Assembly: GCA_029948255.1 (NCBI GenBank) | Contig: JALIZF010001538.1 | Location: 1-64,000 of the forward strand | From: Telmatactis stephensoni | Lineage: Eukaryota > Cnidaria > Anthozoa > Actiniaria > Isophelliidae | Reading direction: 5' to 3' | Length of the DNA stretch: 64,000 nucleotides | In this document: in pieces, positions 1-14,043 of the stretch | Layout: each line of letters begins with the position of its first letter | Position numbering within the stretch: position 1 is the stretch's first letter | Notes under the pieces: model-generated | Database searches by the model: none | The model's input: only the letters and a program-made list of their open reading frames with translations | What the model was told of the DNA's origin: nothing | Program-made: the position numbers and the translations under genes

Positions 1-3000
1 CAAATTGACCAAAAATCGACAAAATGCAAAGGCTATAGCCCATCAAAAATTCGCAAAAATGACCAAAAATCGACAAAATGCAAAGGCTATAGCCCTCAAA
101 ATGCGCAAAAATGACCAAAAATCGACAAAATGCAAAGGCTATAGCCCATCAAAAATGCGCAAAAATGACCAAAAATCGACAAAATGCAAAGGCTATAGCC
201 CATCAAAAATGCGCAAAAATGACCAAAAATCGACAAAATGCAAAGGCTATAGCCCATCAAAAATGCGCAAAAATGACCAAAAATCGACAAAATGCAAAGG
301 CTATAGCCCATCAAATGCTCAAAATTGACCAAAAATGACAAAATGCAAAGGCTATAGCCCATCAAAAATGCTCAAAATTGACCAAAAATCGACAAAATGC
401 AAAGGCTATAGCCCATCAAAAATGCGCAAAAATGACCAAAAATCGACAAAATGCAAAGGCTATAGCCCATCAAAAAATGCTCAAAATTGACCAAAAATCG
501 ACAAAATGCAAAGGCTATAGCCCATCAAAAAGGCTCAAAATGACCAAAAATCGACAAAATGCAAAGGCTATAGCCCATCAAAAATGCGCAAAAATGACCA
601 AAAATCGACATAAAATGCAAAGGCTATAGCCATCAAAAATGCGCAAAAATGACCAAAAATCGACAAAATGCAAAGGCTATAGCCCATCAAAAATGCTCAA
701 AATTGACCAAAAATCGACAAAATGCAAAGGCTATAGCCCATCAAAAATGCTCAAAAATTGACCAAAAATCGACAAAATGCAAAGGCTATAGCCCATCAAA
801 AATGCTCAAAAATGACCAAAAATCGACAAAATGCAAAGGCTATAGCCCATCAAAAATGCGCAAAAATGACCAAAAATCGACAAAATGCAAAGGCTATAGC
901 CCATCAAAAATGCGCAAAAATGACCAAAAATCGACAAAATGCAAAGGCTATAGCCCATCAAAAATGCTCAAAAAATGACCAAAAATCGACAAAATGCAAA
1001 GGCTATAGCCCATCAAAAATGCTCAAAAATGACCAAAAATCGACAAATGCAAAGGCTATAGCCCATCAAAAATGCTCAAAAATGACCAAAAATCGACAAA
1101 ATGCAAAGGCTATAGCCCATCAAAATGCTCAAAAAATGACCAAAAATCGACAAAATGCAAAGGCTATAGCCCATCAAAAATGCTCAAAAATTGACCAAAA
1201 AATCGACAAAATGCAAAGGCTATAGCCCATCAAAAATGCTCAAAATTGACCAAAAATCGACAAAATGCAAAGGCTATAGCCCATCAAAATGCTCAAAAAT
1301 TGACCAAAAATCGACAAAATGCAAAGGCTATAGCCCATCAAAAATGCTCAAAAATTGACCAAAAATCGACAAAATGCAAAGGCTATAGCCCATCAAAAAT
1401 GCTCAAAAATTGACCAAAAATCGACAAAATGCAAAGGCTATAGCCCATCAAAAATGCGCAAAAATGACCAAAAATCGACAAAATGCAAAGGCTATAGCCC
1501 ATCAAAATGCGCAAAATGACCAAAAATCGACAAAATGCAAAGGCTATATGACCAAAATCGACCAAAATGCAAAGGCTATAGCCATCAAAAATGCTCAAAA
1601 TTGACCAAAAATCGACAAAATGCAAAGGCTATAGCCCATCAAAAATGCGCTAAAATGACCAAAAATCGACAAAATGCAAAGGCTATAGCCCATTCAAAAA
1701 TGCGCAAAAATGACCAAAATCGACAAAATGCAAAGGCTATAGCCCATCAAAAATGCTCAAAATTGACCAAAAATCGACAAAATGCAAAGGCTATAGCCCA
1801 TCAAAAATGCTCAAAATTGATCAAAAATCGACAAAATGCAAAGGCTATAGCCCATCAAAAATGCGCAAAAATGACCAAAAATCGACAAAATGCAAAGGCT
1901 ATAGCCCATCAAAAATGCTCAAAATTGACCAAAAATCGACAAAATGCAAAGGCTATAGCCCATCAAAAATGCTCAAAATTGACCAAAAATCGACAAAATG
2001 CAAAGGCTATAGCCCATCAAAAATGCGCAAAAATGACCAAAAATCGACAAAATGCAAAGGCTATAGCCCATCAAAAATGCGCAAAAATGACCAAAATCGA
2101 CAAAATGCAAAGGCTATAGCCCATCAAAAATGCTCAAAATTGACCAAAAATCGACAAAATGCAAAGGCTATAGCCCATCAAAAATGCTCAAAAATGACCA
2201 AAAGCGACAAAATGCAAAGGCTATAGCCCATCAAAAATGCGCAAAATGACCAAAAATCGACAAAATGCAAAGGCTATAGCCATTCAAAAATGCGCAAAAT
2301 GACCAAAAATCGACAAAATGCAAAGGCTATAGCCCATCAAAAATGCTCAAAATTGACCAAAAATCGACAAAATGCAAAGGCTATAGCCCATCAAAAATGC
2401 TCAAAATTGATCAAAAATCGACAAAATGCAAAGGCTATAGGCCATCAAAAATGCGCAAAAATGACCAAAAATCGACAAAATGCAAAGGCTATAGCGCATC
2501 AAAAATGCTCAAAATTGACCAAAAATCGACAAAATGCAAAGGCTATAGCCCATCAAAAATGCTCAAAATTGACCAAAAATCGACAAAATGCAAAGGCTAT
2601 AGCCCATCAAAAATGCGCAAAAATGACCAAAAATCGACAAAATGCAAAGGCTATAGCCCATCAAAAATGCGCAAAAATGACCAAAAATCGACAAAATGCA
2701 AAGGCTATAGCCCATCAAAAATGCGCAAAAATGACCAAAAATCGACAAAATGCAAAGGCTATAGCCCATCAAAAATGCGCTAAAAATGACCAAAAATCGA
2801 CAAAATGCAAAGGCTATAGCCATCAAAAATGCTCAAAATGACCAAAATCGACAAAATGCAAAGGCTATAGCCATCAAAAATGCTCAAAAATGACCAAAAT
2901 CGACAAAATGCAAAGGCTATAGCCCATCAAAAATGCGCAAAAATGACCAAAAATCGACAAAATGCAAAGGCTATAGCCCATCAAAAATGCGCTAAAATGA

Positions 3001-6000
3001 CCAAAAATCGACAAAATGCAAAGGCTATAGCCCATCAAAAATGTTCAAAAATAGTCGAAAATCGACAAAATGCAAAGGCTATAGCCCATCAAAAATGCGC
3101 AAAAATGACCAAAAATCGACAAAATGCAAAGGCTATAGCCCATCAAAAATGCTCAAAATTGACCAAAAATCGACAAAATGCAAAGGCTATAGCCCATCAA
3201 AAATGCGCTAAAATGACCAAAAATCGACAAAATGCAAAGGCTATAGCCCATCAAAAATGCGCAAAAATGACCAAAAATCGACAAAATGCAAAGGCTATAG
3301 CCCATCAAAAATGCGCAAAAATGACCAAAAATCGACAAAATGCAAAGGCTATAGCCCATCAAAAATGCTCAAAATTGACCAAAAATCGACAAAATGCAAA
3401 GGCTATAGCCCATCAAAAATGCGCAAAATGACCAAAAATCGACAAAATGCAAAGGCTATAGCCCATCAAAAATGCGCAAAAATGACCAAAAATCGACAAA
3501 ATGCAAAGGCTATAGCCCATCAAAAATGCTCAAAATTGACCAAAAATCGACAAAATGCAAAGGCTATAGCCCATCAAGAATGCGCTAAAATGACCAAAAA
3601 TCGACAAAATGCAAAGGCTATAGCCCATCAAAAATGCGCAAAAATGACCAAAAATCGACAAAATGCAAAGGCTATAGCGCATCAAAAATGCGCAAAAATG
3701 ACCAAAAATCGACAAAATGCAAAGGCTATAGCCCATCAAAAATGCGCAAAAATGACCAAAAATCGACAAAATGCAAAGGCTATAGCCCATCAAAAATGCG
3801 CAAAAATGACCAAAAATCGACAAAATGCAAAGGCTATAGCCCATCAAAAAGGCGCAAAAATGACCAAAAATCGACAAAATGCAAAGGCTATAGCCCATCA
3901 AAAATGCTCAAAATTGACCAAAAATCGACAAAATGCAAAGGCTATAGCCCATCAAAAATGCTCAAAATTGACCAAAAATCGACAAAATGCAAAGGCTATA
4001 GCCCATCAAAAATGCGCAAAAATGACCAAAAATCGACAAAATGCAAAGGCTATAGCCCATCAAAAATGCGCAAAAATGACCAAAAATCGACAAAATGCAA
4101 AGGCTATAGCCCATCAAAAATGCGCAAAAATGACCAAAAATCGACAAAATGCAAAGGCTATAGCCCATCAAAAATGCTCAAAATTGACCAAAAATCGACA
4201 AAATGCAAAGGCTATAGCCCATCAAAAATGCGCAAAAATGACCAAAAATCGACAAAATGCAAAGGCTATAGCCCATCAAAAATGCTCAAAATTGACCAAA
4301 AATCGACAAAATGCAAAGGCTATTTATTTATTTATTTATTTATAAATTTCAGTATTCCCATAAATTACAAACATGGTATTAGCCCATCAAAAATGCTCAA
4401 AATTGACCAAAAATCGACAAAATGCAAAGGCTATAGCCCATCAAAAATGCGCAAAAATGACCAAAAATCGACAAAATGCAAAGGCTATAGCCCATCAAAA
4501 ATGCGCAAAAATGACCAAAAATCGACAAAATGCAAAGGCTATAGCCCATCAAAAATGCTCAAAATTGACCAAAAATCGACAAAATGCAAAGGCTATAGCC
4601 CATCAAAAATGCTCAAAATTGACCAAAAATCGACAAAATGCAAAGGCTATAGCCCATCAAAAATGCGATAAAATGACCAAAAATCGACAAAATGCAAAGG
4701 CTATAGCCCATCAAAAATGCTCAAAATTGACCAAAAATCGACAAAATGCAAAGGCTATAGCCCATCAAAAATGCTCAAAATTGACCAAAAATCGACAAAA
4801 TGCAAAGGCTATAGCCCATCAAAAATGCGCAAAAATGACCAAAAATCGACAAAATGCAAAGGCTATAGCCCATCAAAAATGCGCAAAAATGACCAAAAAT
4901 CGACAAAATGCAAAGGCTATAGCCCATCAAAAATGCGCAAAAATGACCAAAAATCGACAAAATGCAAAGGCTATAGCCCATCAAAAATGCTCAAAATTGA
5001 CCAAAAATCGACAAAATGCAAAGGCTATAGCCCATCAAAAATGCTCAAAATTGACCAAAAATCGACAAAATGCAAAGGCTATAGCCCATCAAAAATGCTC
5101 AAAAATGACCAAAAATCGACAAAATGCAAAGGCTATAGCCCATCAAAAATGCTCAAAATTGACCAAAAATCGACAAAATGCAAAGGCTATAGCCCATCAA
5201 AAATGCTCAAAATTGACCAAAAATCGACAAATGCAAAGGCTATAGCCCATCAAAAATGCGCAAAAATGACCAAAAATCGACAAAATGCAAAGGCTATAGC
5301 CCATCAAAAATGCGCAAAAATGACCAAAAATCGACAAAATGCAAAGGCTATAGCCCATCAAAAATGCGCAAAAATGACCAAAAATCGACAAAATGCAAAG
5401 GCTATAGCCCATCAAAAATGCTCAAAATTGACCAAAAATCGACAAAATGCAAAGGCTATAGCCCATCAAAAATGCTCAAAATTGACCAAAAATCGACAAA
5501 ATGCAAAGGCTATAGCCCATCAAAAATGCTCAAAATTGACCAAAAATCGACAAAATGCAAAGGCTATAGCCCATCAAAAATGCGATAAAATGACCAAAAA
5601 TCGACAAAATGCAAAGGCTATAGCCCATCAAAAATGCTCAAAATTGACCAAAAATCGACAAAATGCAAAGGCTATAGCCCATCAAAAATGCTCAAAATTG
5701 ATCAAAAATGGACAAAATGCAAAGGCTATAGCCCATCAAAAATGCGCAAAAATGACCAAAAATCGACAAAATGCAAAGGCTATAGCCCATCAAAAATGCG
5801 CAAAAATGACCAAAAATCGACAAAATGCAAAGGCTATAGCCCATCAAAAATGCGCAAAAATGACCAAAAATCGACAAAATGCAAAGGCTATAGCCCATCA
5901 AAAATGCTCAAAATTGACCAAAAATCGACAAAATGCAAAGGCTATAGCCCATCAAAAATGCGATAAAATGACCAAAAATCGACAAAATGCAAAGGCTATA

Positions 6001-9000
6001 GCCCATCAAAAATGCTCAAAATTGACCAAAAATCGACAAAATGCAAAGGCTATAGCCCATCAAAAATGCTCAAAATTGACCAAAAATCGACAAAATGCAA
6101 AGGCTATAGCCCATCAAAAATGCGCAAAAATGACCAAAAATCGACAAAATGCAAAGGCTATAGCCCATCAAAAATGCGCAAAAATGACCAAAAATCGACA
6201 AAATGCAAAGGCTATAGCCCATCAAAAATGCGCAAAAATGACCAAAAATCGACAAAATGCAAAGGCTATAGCCCATCAAAAATGCTCAAAATTGACCAAA
6301 AATCGACAAAATGCAAAGGCTATAGCCCATCAAAAATGCGCAAAAATGACCAAAAATCGACAAAATGCAAAGGCTATAGCCCATCAAAAATGCTCAAAAT
6401 TGACCAAAAATCGACAAAATGCAAAGGCTATAGCCCATCAAAAATGCTCAAAATTGACCAAAAATCGACAAAATGCAAAGGCTATAGCCCATCAAAAATG
6501 CGCAAAAATGACCAAAAATCGACAAAATGCAAAGGCTATAGCCCATCAAAAATGCGCAAAAATGACCAAAAATCGACAAAATGCAAAGGCTATAGCCCAT
6601 CAAAAATGCGCAAAAATGACCAAAAATCGACAAAATGCAAAGGCTATAGCCCATCAAAAATGCTCAAAATTGACCAAAAATCGACAAAATGCAAAGGCTA
6701 TAGCCCATCAAAAATGCTCAAAATTGACCAAAAATCGACAAAATGCAAAGGCTATAGCCCATCAAAAATGCTCAAAATTGACCAAAAATCGACAAAATGC
6801 AAAGGCTATAGCCCATCAAAAATGCGATAAAATGACCAAAAATCGACAAAATGCAAAGGCTATAGCCCATCAAAAATGCTCAAAATTGACCAAAAATCGA
6901 CAAAATGCAAAGGCTATAGCCCATCAAAAATGCTCAAAATTGATCAAAAATGGACAAAATGCAAAGGCTATAGCCCATCAAAAATGCGCAAAAATGACCA
7001 AAAATCGACAAAATGCAAAGGCTATAGCCCATCAAAAATGCTCAAAATTGACCAAAAATCGACAAAATGCAAAGGCTATAGCCCATCAAAAATGCTCAAA
7101 ATTGACCAAAAATCGACAAAATGCAAAGGCTATAGCCCATCAAAAATGCGCAAAAATGACCAAAAATCGACAAAATGCAAAGGCTATAGCCCATCAAAAA
7201 TGCGCAAAAATGACCAAAAATCGACAAAATGCAAAGGCTATAGCCCATCAAAAATGCTCAAAATTGACCAAAAATCGACAAAATGCAAAGGCTATAGCCC
7301 ATCAAAAATGCTCAAAATTGACCAAAAATCGACAAAATGCAAAGGCTATAGCCCATCAAAAATGCGCAAAAATGACCAAAAATCGACAAAATGCAAAGGC
7401 TATAGCCCATCAAAAATGCGCAAAATTGACCAAAAATCGACAAAATGCAAAGGCTATAGCCCATCAAAAATGCTCAAAATTGACCAAAAATCGACAAAAT
7501 GCAAAGGCTATAGCCCATCAAAAATGCGCAAAAATGACCAAAAATCGACAAAATGCAAAGGCTATAGCCCATCAAAAATGCGCAAAAATGACCAAAAATC
7601 GACAAAATGCAAAGGCTATAGCCCATCAAAAATGCTCAAAATTGACCAAAAATCGACAAAATGCAAAGGCTATAGCCCATCAAAAATGCTCAAAATTGAC
7701 CAAAAATCGACAAAATGCAAAGGCTATAGCCCATCAAAAATGCGCAAAAATGACCAAAAATCGACAAAATGCAAAGGCTATAGCCCATCAAAAATGCGCA
7801 AAAATGACCAAAAATCGACAAAATGCAAAGGCTATAGCCCATCAAAAATGCTCAAAATTGACCAAAAATCGACAAAATGCAAAGGCTATAGCCCATCAAA
7901 AATGCGCAAAAATGACCAAAAATCGACAAAATGCAAAGGCTATAGCCCATCAAAAATGCGCAAAAATGACCAAAAATCGACAAAATGCAAAGGCTATAGC
8001 CCATCAAAAATGCTCAAAATTGACCAAAAATCGACAAAATGCAAAGGCTATAGCCCATCAAAAATGCTCAAAATTGACCAAAAATCGACAAAATGCAAAG
8101 GCTATAGCCCATCAAAAATGCGCAAAAATGACCAAAAATCGACAAAATGCAAAGGCTATAGCCCATCAAAAATGCTCAAAATTGACCAAAAATCGACAAA
8201 ATGGAAAGGCTATAGCCCATCAAAAATGCGCAAAAATGACCAAAAATCGACAAAATGCAAAGGCTATAGCCCATCAAAAATGCTCAAAATTGACCAAAAA
8301 TCGACAAAATGCAAAGGCTATAGCCCATCAAAAATGCTCAAAATTGACCAAAAATCGACAAAATGCAAAGGCTATAGCCCATCAAAAATGCGCAAAAATG
8401 ACCAAAAATCGACAAAATGCAAAGGCTATAGCCCATCAAAAATGCTCAAAATTGACCAAAAATCGACAAAATGCAAAGGCTATAGCCCATCAAAAATGCG
8501 CAAAAATGACCAAAAATCGACAAAATGCAAAGGCTATAGGCCATCAAAAATGCGCAAAAATGACCAAAAATCGACAAAATGCAAAGGCTATAGCCCATCA
8601 AAAATGCGCAAAAATGACCAAAAATCGACAAAATGCAAAGGCTATAGCCCATCAAAAATGTTCAAAAATAGTCGAAAATCGACAAAATACAAAGGCTATA
8701 GCCCATCAAAAATGCGCAAAAATGACCAAAAATCGACAAAATGCAAAGGCTATAGCCCATCAAAAATGCTCAAAATTGACCAAAAATCGACAAAATGCAA
8801 AGGCTATAGCCCATCAAAAATGCGCAAAAATGACCAAAAATCGACAAAATGCAAAGGCTATAGCCCATCAAAAATGCTCAAAATTGACCAAAAATCGACA
8901 AAATGCAAAGGCTATAGCCCATCAAAAATGCTCAAAATTGACCAAAAATCGACAAAATGCAAAGGCTATAGCCCATCAAAAATGCGCAAAAATGACCAAA

Positions 9001-9560
9001 AATCGACAAAATGCAAAGGCTATAGCCCATCAAAAATGCGCAAAAATGACCAAAAATCGACAAAATGCAAAGGCTATAGCCCATCAAAAATGCTCAAAAT
9101 TGACCAAAAATCGACAAAATGCAAAGGCTATAGCCCATCAAAAATGCGCTAAAATGACCAAAAATCGACAAAATGCAAAGGCTATAGCCCATCAAAAATG
9201 CGCAAAAATGACCAAAAATCGACAAAATGCAAAGGCTATAGCCCATCAAAAATGCGCTAAAATGACCAAAAATCGACAAAATGCAAAGGCTATAGCCCAT
9301 CAAAAATGCGCAAAAATGACCAAAAATCGACAAAATGCAAAGGCTATAGCCCATCAAAAATGCGCAAAAATGACCAAAAATCGACAAAATGCAAAGGCTA
9401 TAGCCCATCAAAAATGCGCAAAATGACCAAAAATCGACAAAATGCAAAGGCTATAGCCCATCAAAAATGCGCAAAATTGACCAAAAATCGACAAAATGCA
9501 AAGGCTATAGCCCATCAAAAATGCGCAAAAATGACCAAAAATCGACAAAATGCAAAGGCT
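1..9560. repeat. 54-bp satellite array, about 177 copies
   Basis: The whole stretch is head-to-tail copies of a 54-bp unit built of the words gaccaaaaatcgac, aaaatgcaaaggctatagcc and catcaaaaatgc. Each unit carries the 10-bp palindrome ggctatagcc. Two main variants alternate irregularly: one has gcgcaaaaat, the other gctcaaaatt. Because 54 is 18 codons and the unit lacks stops in several frames, it stays open for long distances on both strands; these open frames are a by-product of the period. Copies before about 3,000 carry many 1-base indels, while those from 4,400 to 9,400 are nearly identical. Diagnostic variants recur at exact multiples of 54, which shows block duplication. It is most likely pericentromeric or interstitial satellite DNA. 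Confidence 0.98.
4322..4379 (-). mobile_element. Short insertion inside the satellite, retroposon-tail-like
   Basis: One satellite unit is interrupted between ggcta and agccc by about 57 bp of unrelated sequence. Read on the minus strand, the insert runs from a short unique part into a tail of repeated aaata words. A 3'-end fragment with a simple-repeat tail is typical of a 5'-truncated LINE or SINE copy. It is the only non-satellite sequence inside the array. The element family is not identifiable from so little sequence. Confidence 0.55.
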
Positions 9561-9775
9561 ATATATAGCCCATACAAAATTCGCAAAAATGGCCAAAAAT
9601 GACGATTTTCAATGGACTATTGCTCATTCATAATGCTCGAAAATAGCCGAAAATCGAAAAAAATACAAAGCCTAATGCCCATGCAAAATACTCAAAAATG
9701 GCCCAAAATTGACACAATACGAAGGCTATACCCCATGCAAAATGCGCAAAAATGCCCCAAAATCGACAATCATCA
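9561..9775. repeat. Decayed edge copies of the 54-bp satellite
   Basis: Four diverged units can still be followed by their words for 'tagcccat', 'aaaatgc', 'ccaaaat' and 'cgac'. Each has several substitutions or indels not seen inside the array. This is the usual pattern at a satellite boundary, where unequal exchange no longer homogenises the copies. Unique DNA begins near 9,780. Confidence 0.85.
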
Positions 9776-9779
9776 CCTT

Positions 9780-11495
9780 GAGATTGCTAAAACACTATCT
9801 GAAGTATTACCAAATACTCCTTTGACAACAATAATAATTAAAATATTTTTAATATAGTTTGCATTTATGTACAACGAGAAAATGACATCTCCTTTTGATT
9901 TATAGTACACTTAACTTCACAATAGTTTTTTGCTTGTCATATTTACAACCTTGGATTGAATCCAGGAACTCATTACGTAGGATAGTATATCTGGCCAATG
10001 AAGCAGCGTTTTGACTGAACTATTTTTAGAATCCAATTTCCCGCGCATAATAATTGACACAGAAACAATTCGGATCTTTCTTGGTGTTGCAAGGCACCTG
10101 AGGCATGAAGACAATGAAACCAAGAACAAAGAACTTTGAACGAAACAATACTACTGCAAAACAAAGAACTGTAACTCTGAATACAATATATCTTGCAACA
10201 CAAAGAAAGACCCAACAATTAATTGAACTGCTGTCGCCCATTTATCTAATTACTGTAACTATTATTTGTCATTTATCTATTGGTTATCATTTATCTAATT
10301 ACTGTATCTCCTGGTCGAGTTGTTCGAAAGTGGTAAGATAACCATTGGCGGTAACCCTGTGTTAGCGCCAATTTTGAACAGCCGGGCCCTGGACATGCGT
10401 TAATTTATCTCAGTCAGAATGCTGCCCCAAACGCCACGTTCCTACACTAATTCGAAATAAATCTAAAAACGAATCTTGTTTGCTATGGTTAGGCCTTCTG
10501 TCAACACTAAACAGCTTTTTTTTTCCCGTTTCAAGTAGCTTGATATTCTGACGGTCAGCGGTCGTTCGTACTATCAGTACTCTACTCGGTACACTATATT
10601 TATCATATGTGAAGTACCAATCCGAACGCAACGAGCGACCGCCGGCCGTCTGAACATCAGGCTACGTTTCAGCGACACAGAGAAAACAAAGCAAAACAAG
10701 ATGTGTTTTGAAATCTGCCCTGAATAGTATACTCGTAGCTAGCTCGGTATACTAGTTGGACACTCCTACCTCATTAGTTCCAAATTGGATAAAAATCATA
10801 TTGCTGGGTCACAATGAGCCTCCTCCGCAGGCAATTGTTCGCTTTTTCGCTGGGCCTCCTGTGTTCAAGACACGTAGTGGCCTGGACACCCCTTCTTCTT
10901 TTTTCCCTCCCCCTTTTCGTCACCAGTCTTTTTTCTTCTCAACATTTCGCACAGGAAGCCCAAAAGGTTGCCTGCGGAGGAGGCTAGGTCACAATATGCC
11001 TACCCTCTCGTCATATACTCTCCTGAGGCCCGATTTCTCGAATGATCCGATAACTTTACGGTCCCGTTAATTTATAGTGAAAATTACGGGAACGCACGCG
11101 TAAACTTGCATGTAAAATCATAGAAATTGTACATAACCTATTGTACATAATTAAATGTAAAATCATATAAATTGTACATAACCTATTGTACATAATTTTC
11201 CCCTGACATAACATGCACTTCGAGAAACACGCGTAAACTTTATCGGGTATGTTAACGGTCATTAAAGTTATCAGGTCTTTCGAGAAACAAGCCCCAAGTT
11301 TTCAGTTGTCCGAAAGTGGGATAGCACTAAACGAGGGTTAAATCTAAAGAAAAACATTGAGTTTGACCCTGGGTTAGCGCTAATCCACTTTCGAATAGCT
11401 AAGGGCAGAGTAGTGAGAGTCCAACCACTAGAGATCTGTGTGATTGGTAGATAATTTCTAGGGGATCAGAGATACTGTCCAGGGTAGAGTAAGGC
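9780..11495. other. Intergenic DNA between satellite and Raptor 3' end
   Basis: No exon with good splice sites or recognisable protein similarity was found on either strand. It contains one inverted-repeat element (10,817-10,985, listed separately). The motif tgtacataacctattgtaca occurs twice, near 11,128 and 11,172. The Raptor 3' UTR and polyadenylation site must lie at the upper end, but no convincing minus-strand AATAAA was seen. Confidence 0.6.
10817..10985. mobile_element. Inverted-repeat element with agcctcctccgcaggca ends
   Basis: The left end agcctcctccgcaggca is matched by its reverse complement at the right end. Just inside each end lie versions of 'gggcttcctgtg'. A second, more diverged copy is at 13,550-13,663. 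A 40-bp palindrome with the same 'gggcttcctgtg' word is at 11,735-11,780. There is no room for a transposase, so this is a MITE-like non-autonomous element. Confidence 0.75.
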
Positions 11496-13989
11496 CTATC
11501 TCTTCTTTTCAGTTGAGTAAATGGAGATGAATGAATCAGTGCTGCCTGCAGCAAGGATGAACCTAAATAAAATACAATGACATATAAGGAACAATCAGTT
11601 GAGATGGACACCGCGGCAAAACGAAAGAGCATGCGAGAGCTTTCACGGGCTTACGCGCGTCCACGTCTTGATGAACGTGTACGTTCACACTTCTCTAAGA
11701 TGAACACCGTGCAAATACTGAACCTTCCTTCGCCGCTCCTTTTTGGGCTTCCTGTGTCGCGACACAGAAAGCCCAAATTAAAAGAGTAGGATGAACATGG
11801 ACTGTTACTGTTTCCAGTCTTACATGGTCATATATGGTCTTTAAAATGTGTTTTGTACATACCCTGTGTGGATGAAAAGCCATGCAACTAATTGGACCAA
11901 TTCTTTGTCCCATAAAACCATCGTGGTAACGTATAACACTGCAACAGTTGCCATCCAAGTCACTTACTCTAATCATCTGATTGGCTGAGCCACTGAAGGA
12001 ACAAGTGAACAATGGTTCAATTTGATAAGGAAATAGAGTAAAACTAAGAGTAAATGAAAACAAAATATGAAAATAAATGAAATCAGTATTGAGAAGGGAA
12101 TTTGGCGAGAACACATTTTCACCAACGATGGAATGAAATATGATGATGATGATAGCATAGATGTGACACGTGAGATGGCAACGGTAACAATTACACCACG
12201 TCTACACTAATTTGAATGAATTTGAAAACGAAAATGAATTTGATACGAGTAGGCTTTTGTCCACAAAAAACAGCATTGTTCTTTTCTAGGGTGAGGAAAC
12301 AGAACAAATAATGCATAATTTACAAATCTATCTGGATTGGTATGGACGTTGCCTTGATGTAATGACCATAGAGCAGATTTCGTATGAGTATGAAATGGAC
12401 CGCGCCATGCCGTGTCCGTGTCCGTGTCAGTGCTGTGTTGTTTATAAAAACATTCGAAATTCCTGCCGTAACCATGCTGCGACCGTGCGGCGACGTTTTC
12501 ACAGTCATACGAAATCTATTCTACTGGGGCAGATGAGGTAATGATTGTGATGAATAGTCATATCTCAGTTACCTAGCCAGTACTTTAGCTTGGTGGTGAA
12601 CTTCAAATGCTGTCATATTTGCCAAGGTGTCAAATTTTTTGACTGACTCAGAAAATCGAGGATCCCAGAACTTGACATCTCCAGCCACACTAGAAAAAAG
12701 ATGATAACGTTGGTATGGTTTGCCGGATCGTGGTATAACAAGGAAGAAAACTATACCACATATTACGCAATGGCAGTATGAACAAGGAAAAACAACTAGT
12801 AACATAATGCTGATTCCTTGGGGGGTGGGGGCGGGGGCTTCTACAATTGTTTATAAATCATAAATCTTACCTTCCACTTATAATGTTACCATCTCCACCT
12901 TTTTGTAGGAACACACTAGTAACCCATCCACTGTGTTCTCGTAAGGCCATCACTCGACTGAAAAACAAGTTTTATATCAGTATTATTATTATCTGAACAT
13001 AGACATTTATGGAAAACGTCTTTCCAGGCTTGATTTAGAACACTGAACATCACTAACAAGGGCAGATACCAAAAGAGTAGGGTGTTTTTCTTCACTTTTG
13101 TAAGGAAAACAAGAGGACATGTAATCACGTGGTCACTTACGGCACTCACCACGTCGATAAGTTCGACACAATCACGCATCGTGCTGACTGATCACTAAAT
13201 AAGGGTGTGTTTGACACGGGTGAAAAACGGACTGCGCATACTCGGGAATTCTAAAATAAAACCATTGGAGGTTTAGTAAATCTTGAAAGTTAATGCTGTC
13301 TGTGAAAAGTTATTTTTTCATCAAACATCGCTGTAGTTGTTCTCTTTCGCTACTCATATGATACACGAGAAAATTCGCAGAATACACTACAGCTGAATGG
13401 ACGGTACTTTTATTTGTAAACACGAACGCATCTACGAATTCCCGCTGAATTTTCGAGCATGCGTAATGCGTTTTTCACCCGTGTCATTCGGGTCTGCATG
13501 TAAACGTTTCACCCTAAAATTATGTAAAACTCGTCACGTGACAAACTTAGCCTTTTCCGCATGCAACTCCTTCGTTGGGTATCCTGTGGTGACAGAGGGA
13601 AAATTGGGGACGACTATTTGTATTGCCACAGGAAGCCCAAGAGTTGCCTGCGGAGGAGGCTATAACGAACTCATCGGGGGACGGAATCGCCCATGTAAAC
13701 GCGCCTAAGTCAGTATTTACCTATCAGAGGGAGGTAATCGTCTGTCATAAAGTCGTACAGAACCATCTCCACAACCAGCTATTAACAAAGATCGCCCTAC
13801 TGAATCACATGCGAGACTAGTTACACAGCTATCGGCTCCTGTTGGTATATCCTAATAAAACATTTAAAATTAATACTTGATTTTCCTTTGATTTATCAAA
13901 ATTTGCTGAAAATCGCTTATCTTCGCCCTTCGCTTGAAAATAGACGTTCTTAAAAAAGTATAAAAAAAGAAAGGAAATTAAAAATTAAA

Positions 13990-14043
<54 letters not shown>

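Noticed and set aside
4717..9426. A 1,569-codon open frame repeating MTKNRQNAKAIAHQKCAK
   Set aside because: It is the 54-bp satellite read in one frame; several other frames are equally open, there are no splice or start signals, and substitutions show no codon-position bias.
1..9560. CRISPR-like regular repeat spacing
   Set aside because: There are no unique spacers between repeats; the array is a continuous tandem in a eukaryotic genome.
10756..11070. 104-codon plus-strand frame
   Set aside because: It runs through the inverted-repeat element at 10,817-10,985 and shows no protein similarity.
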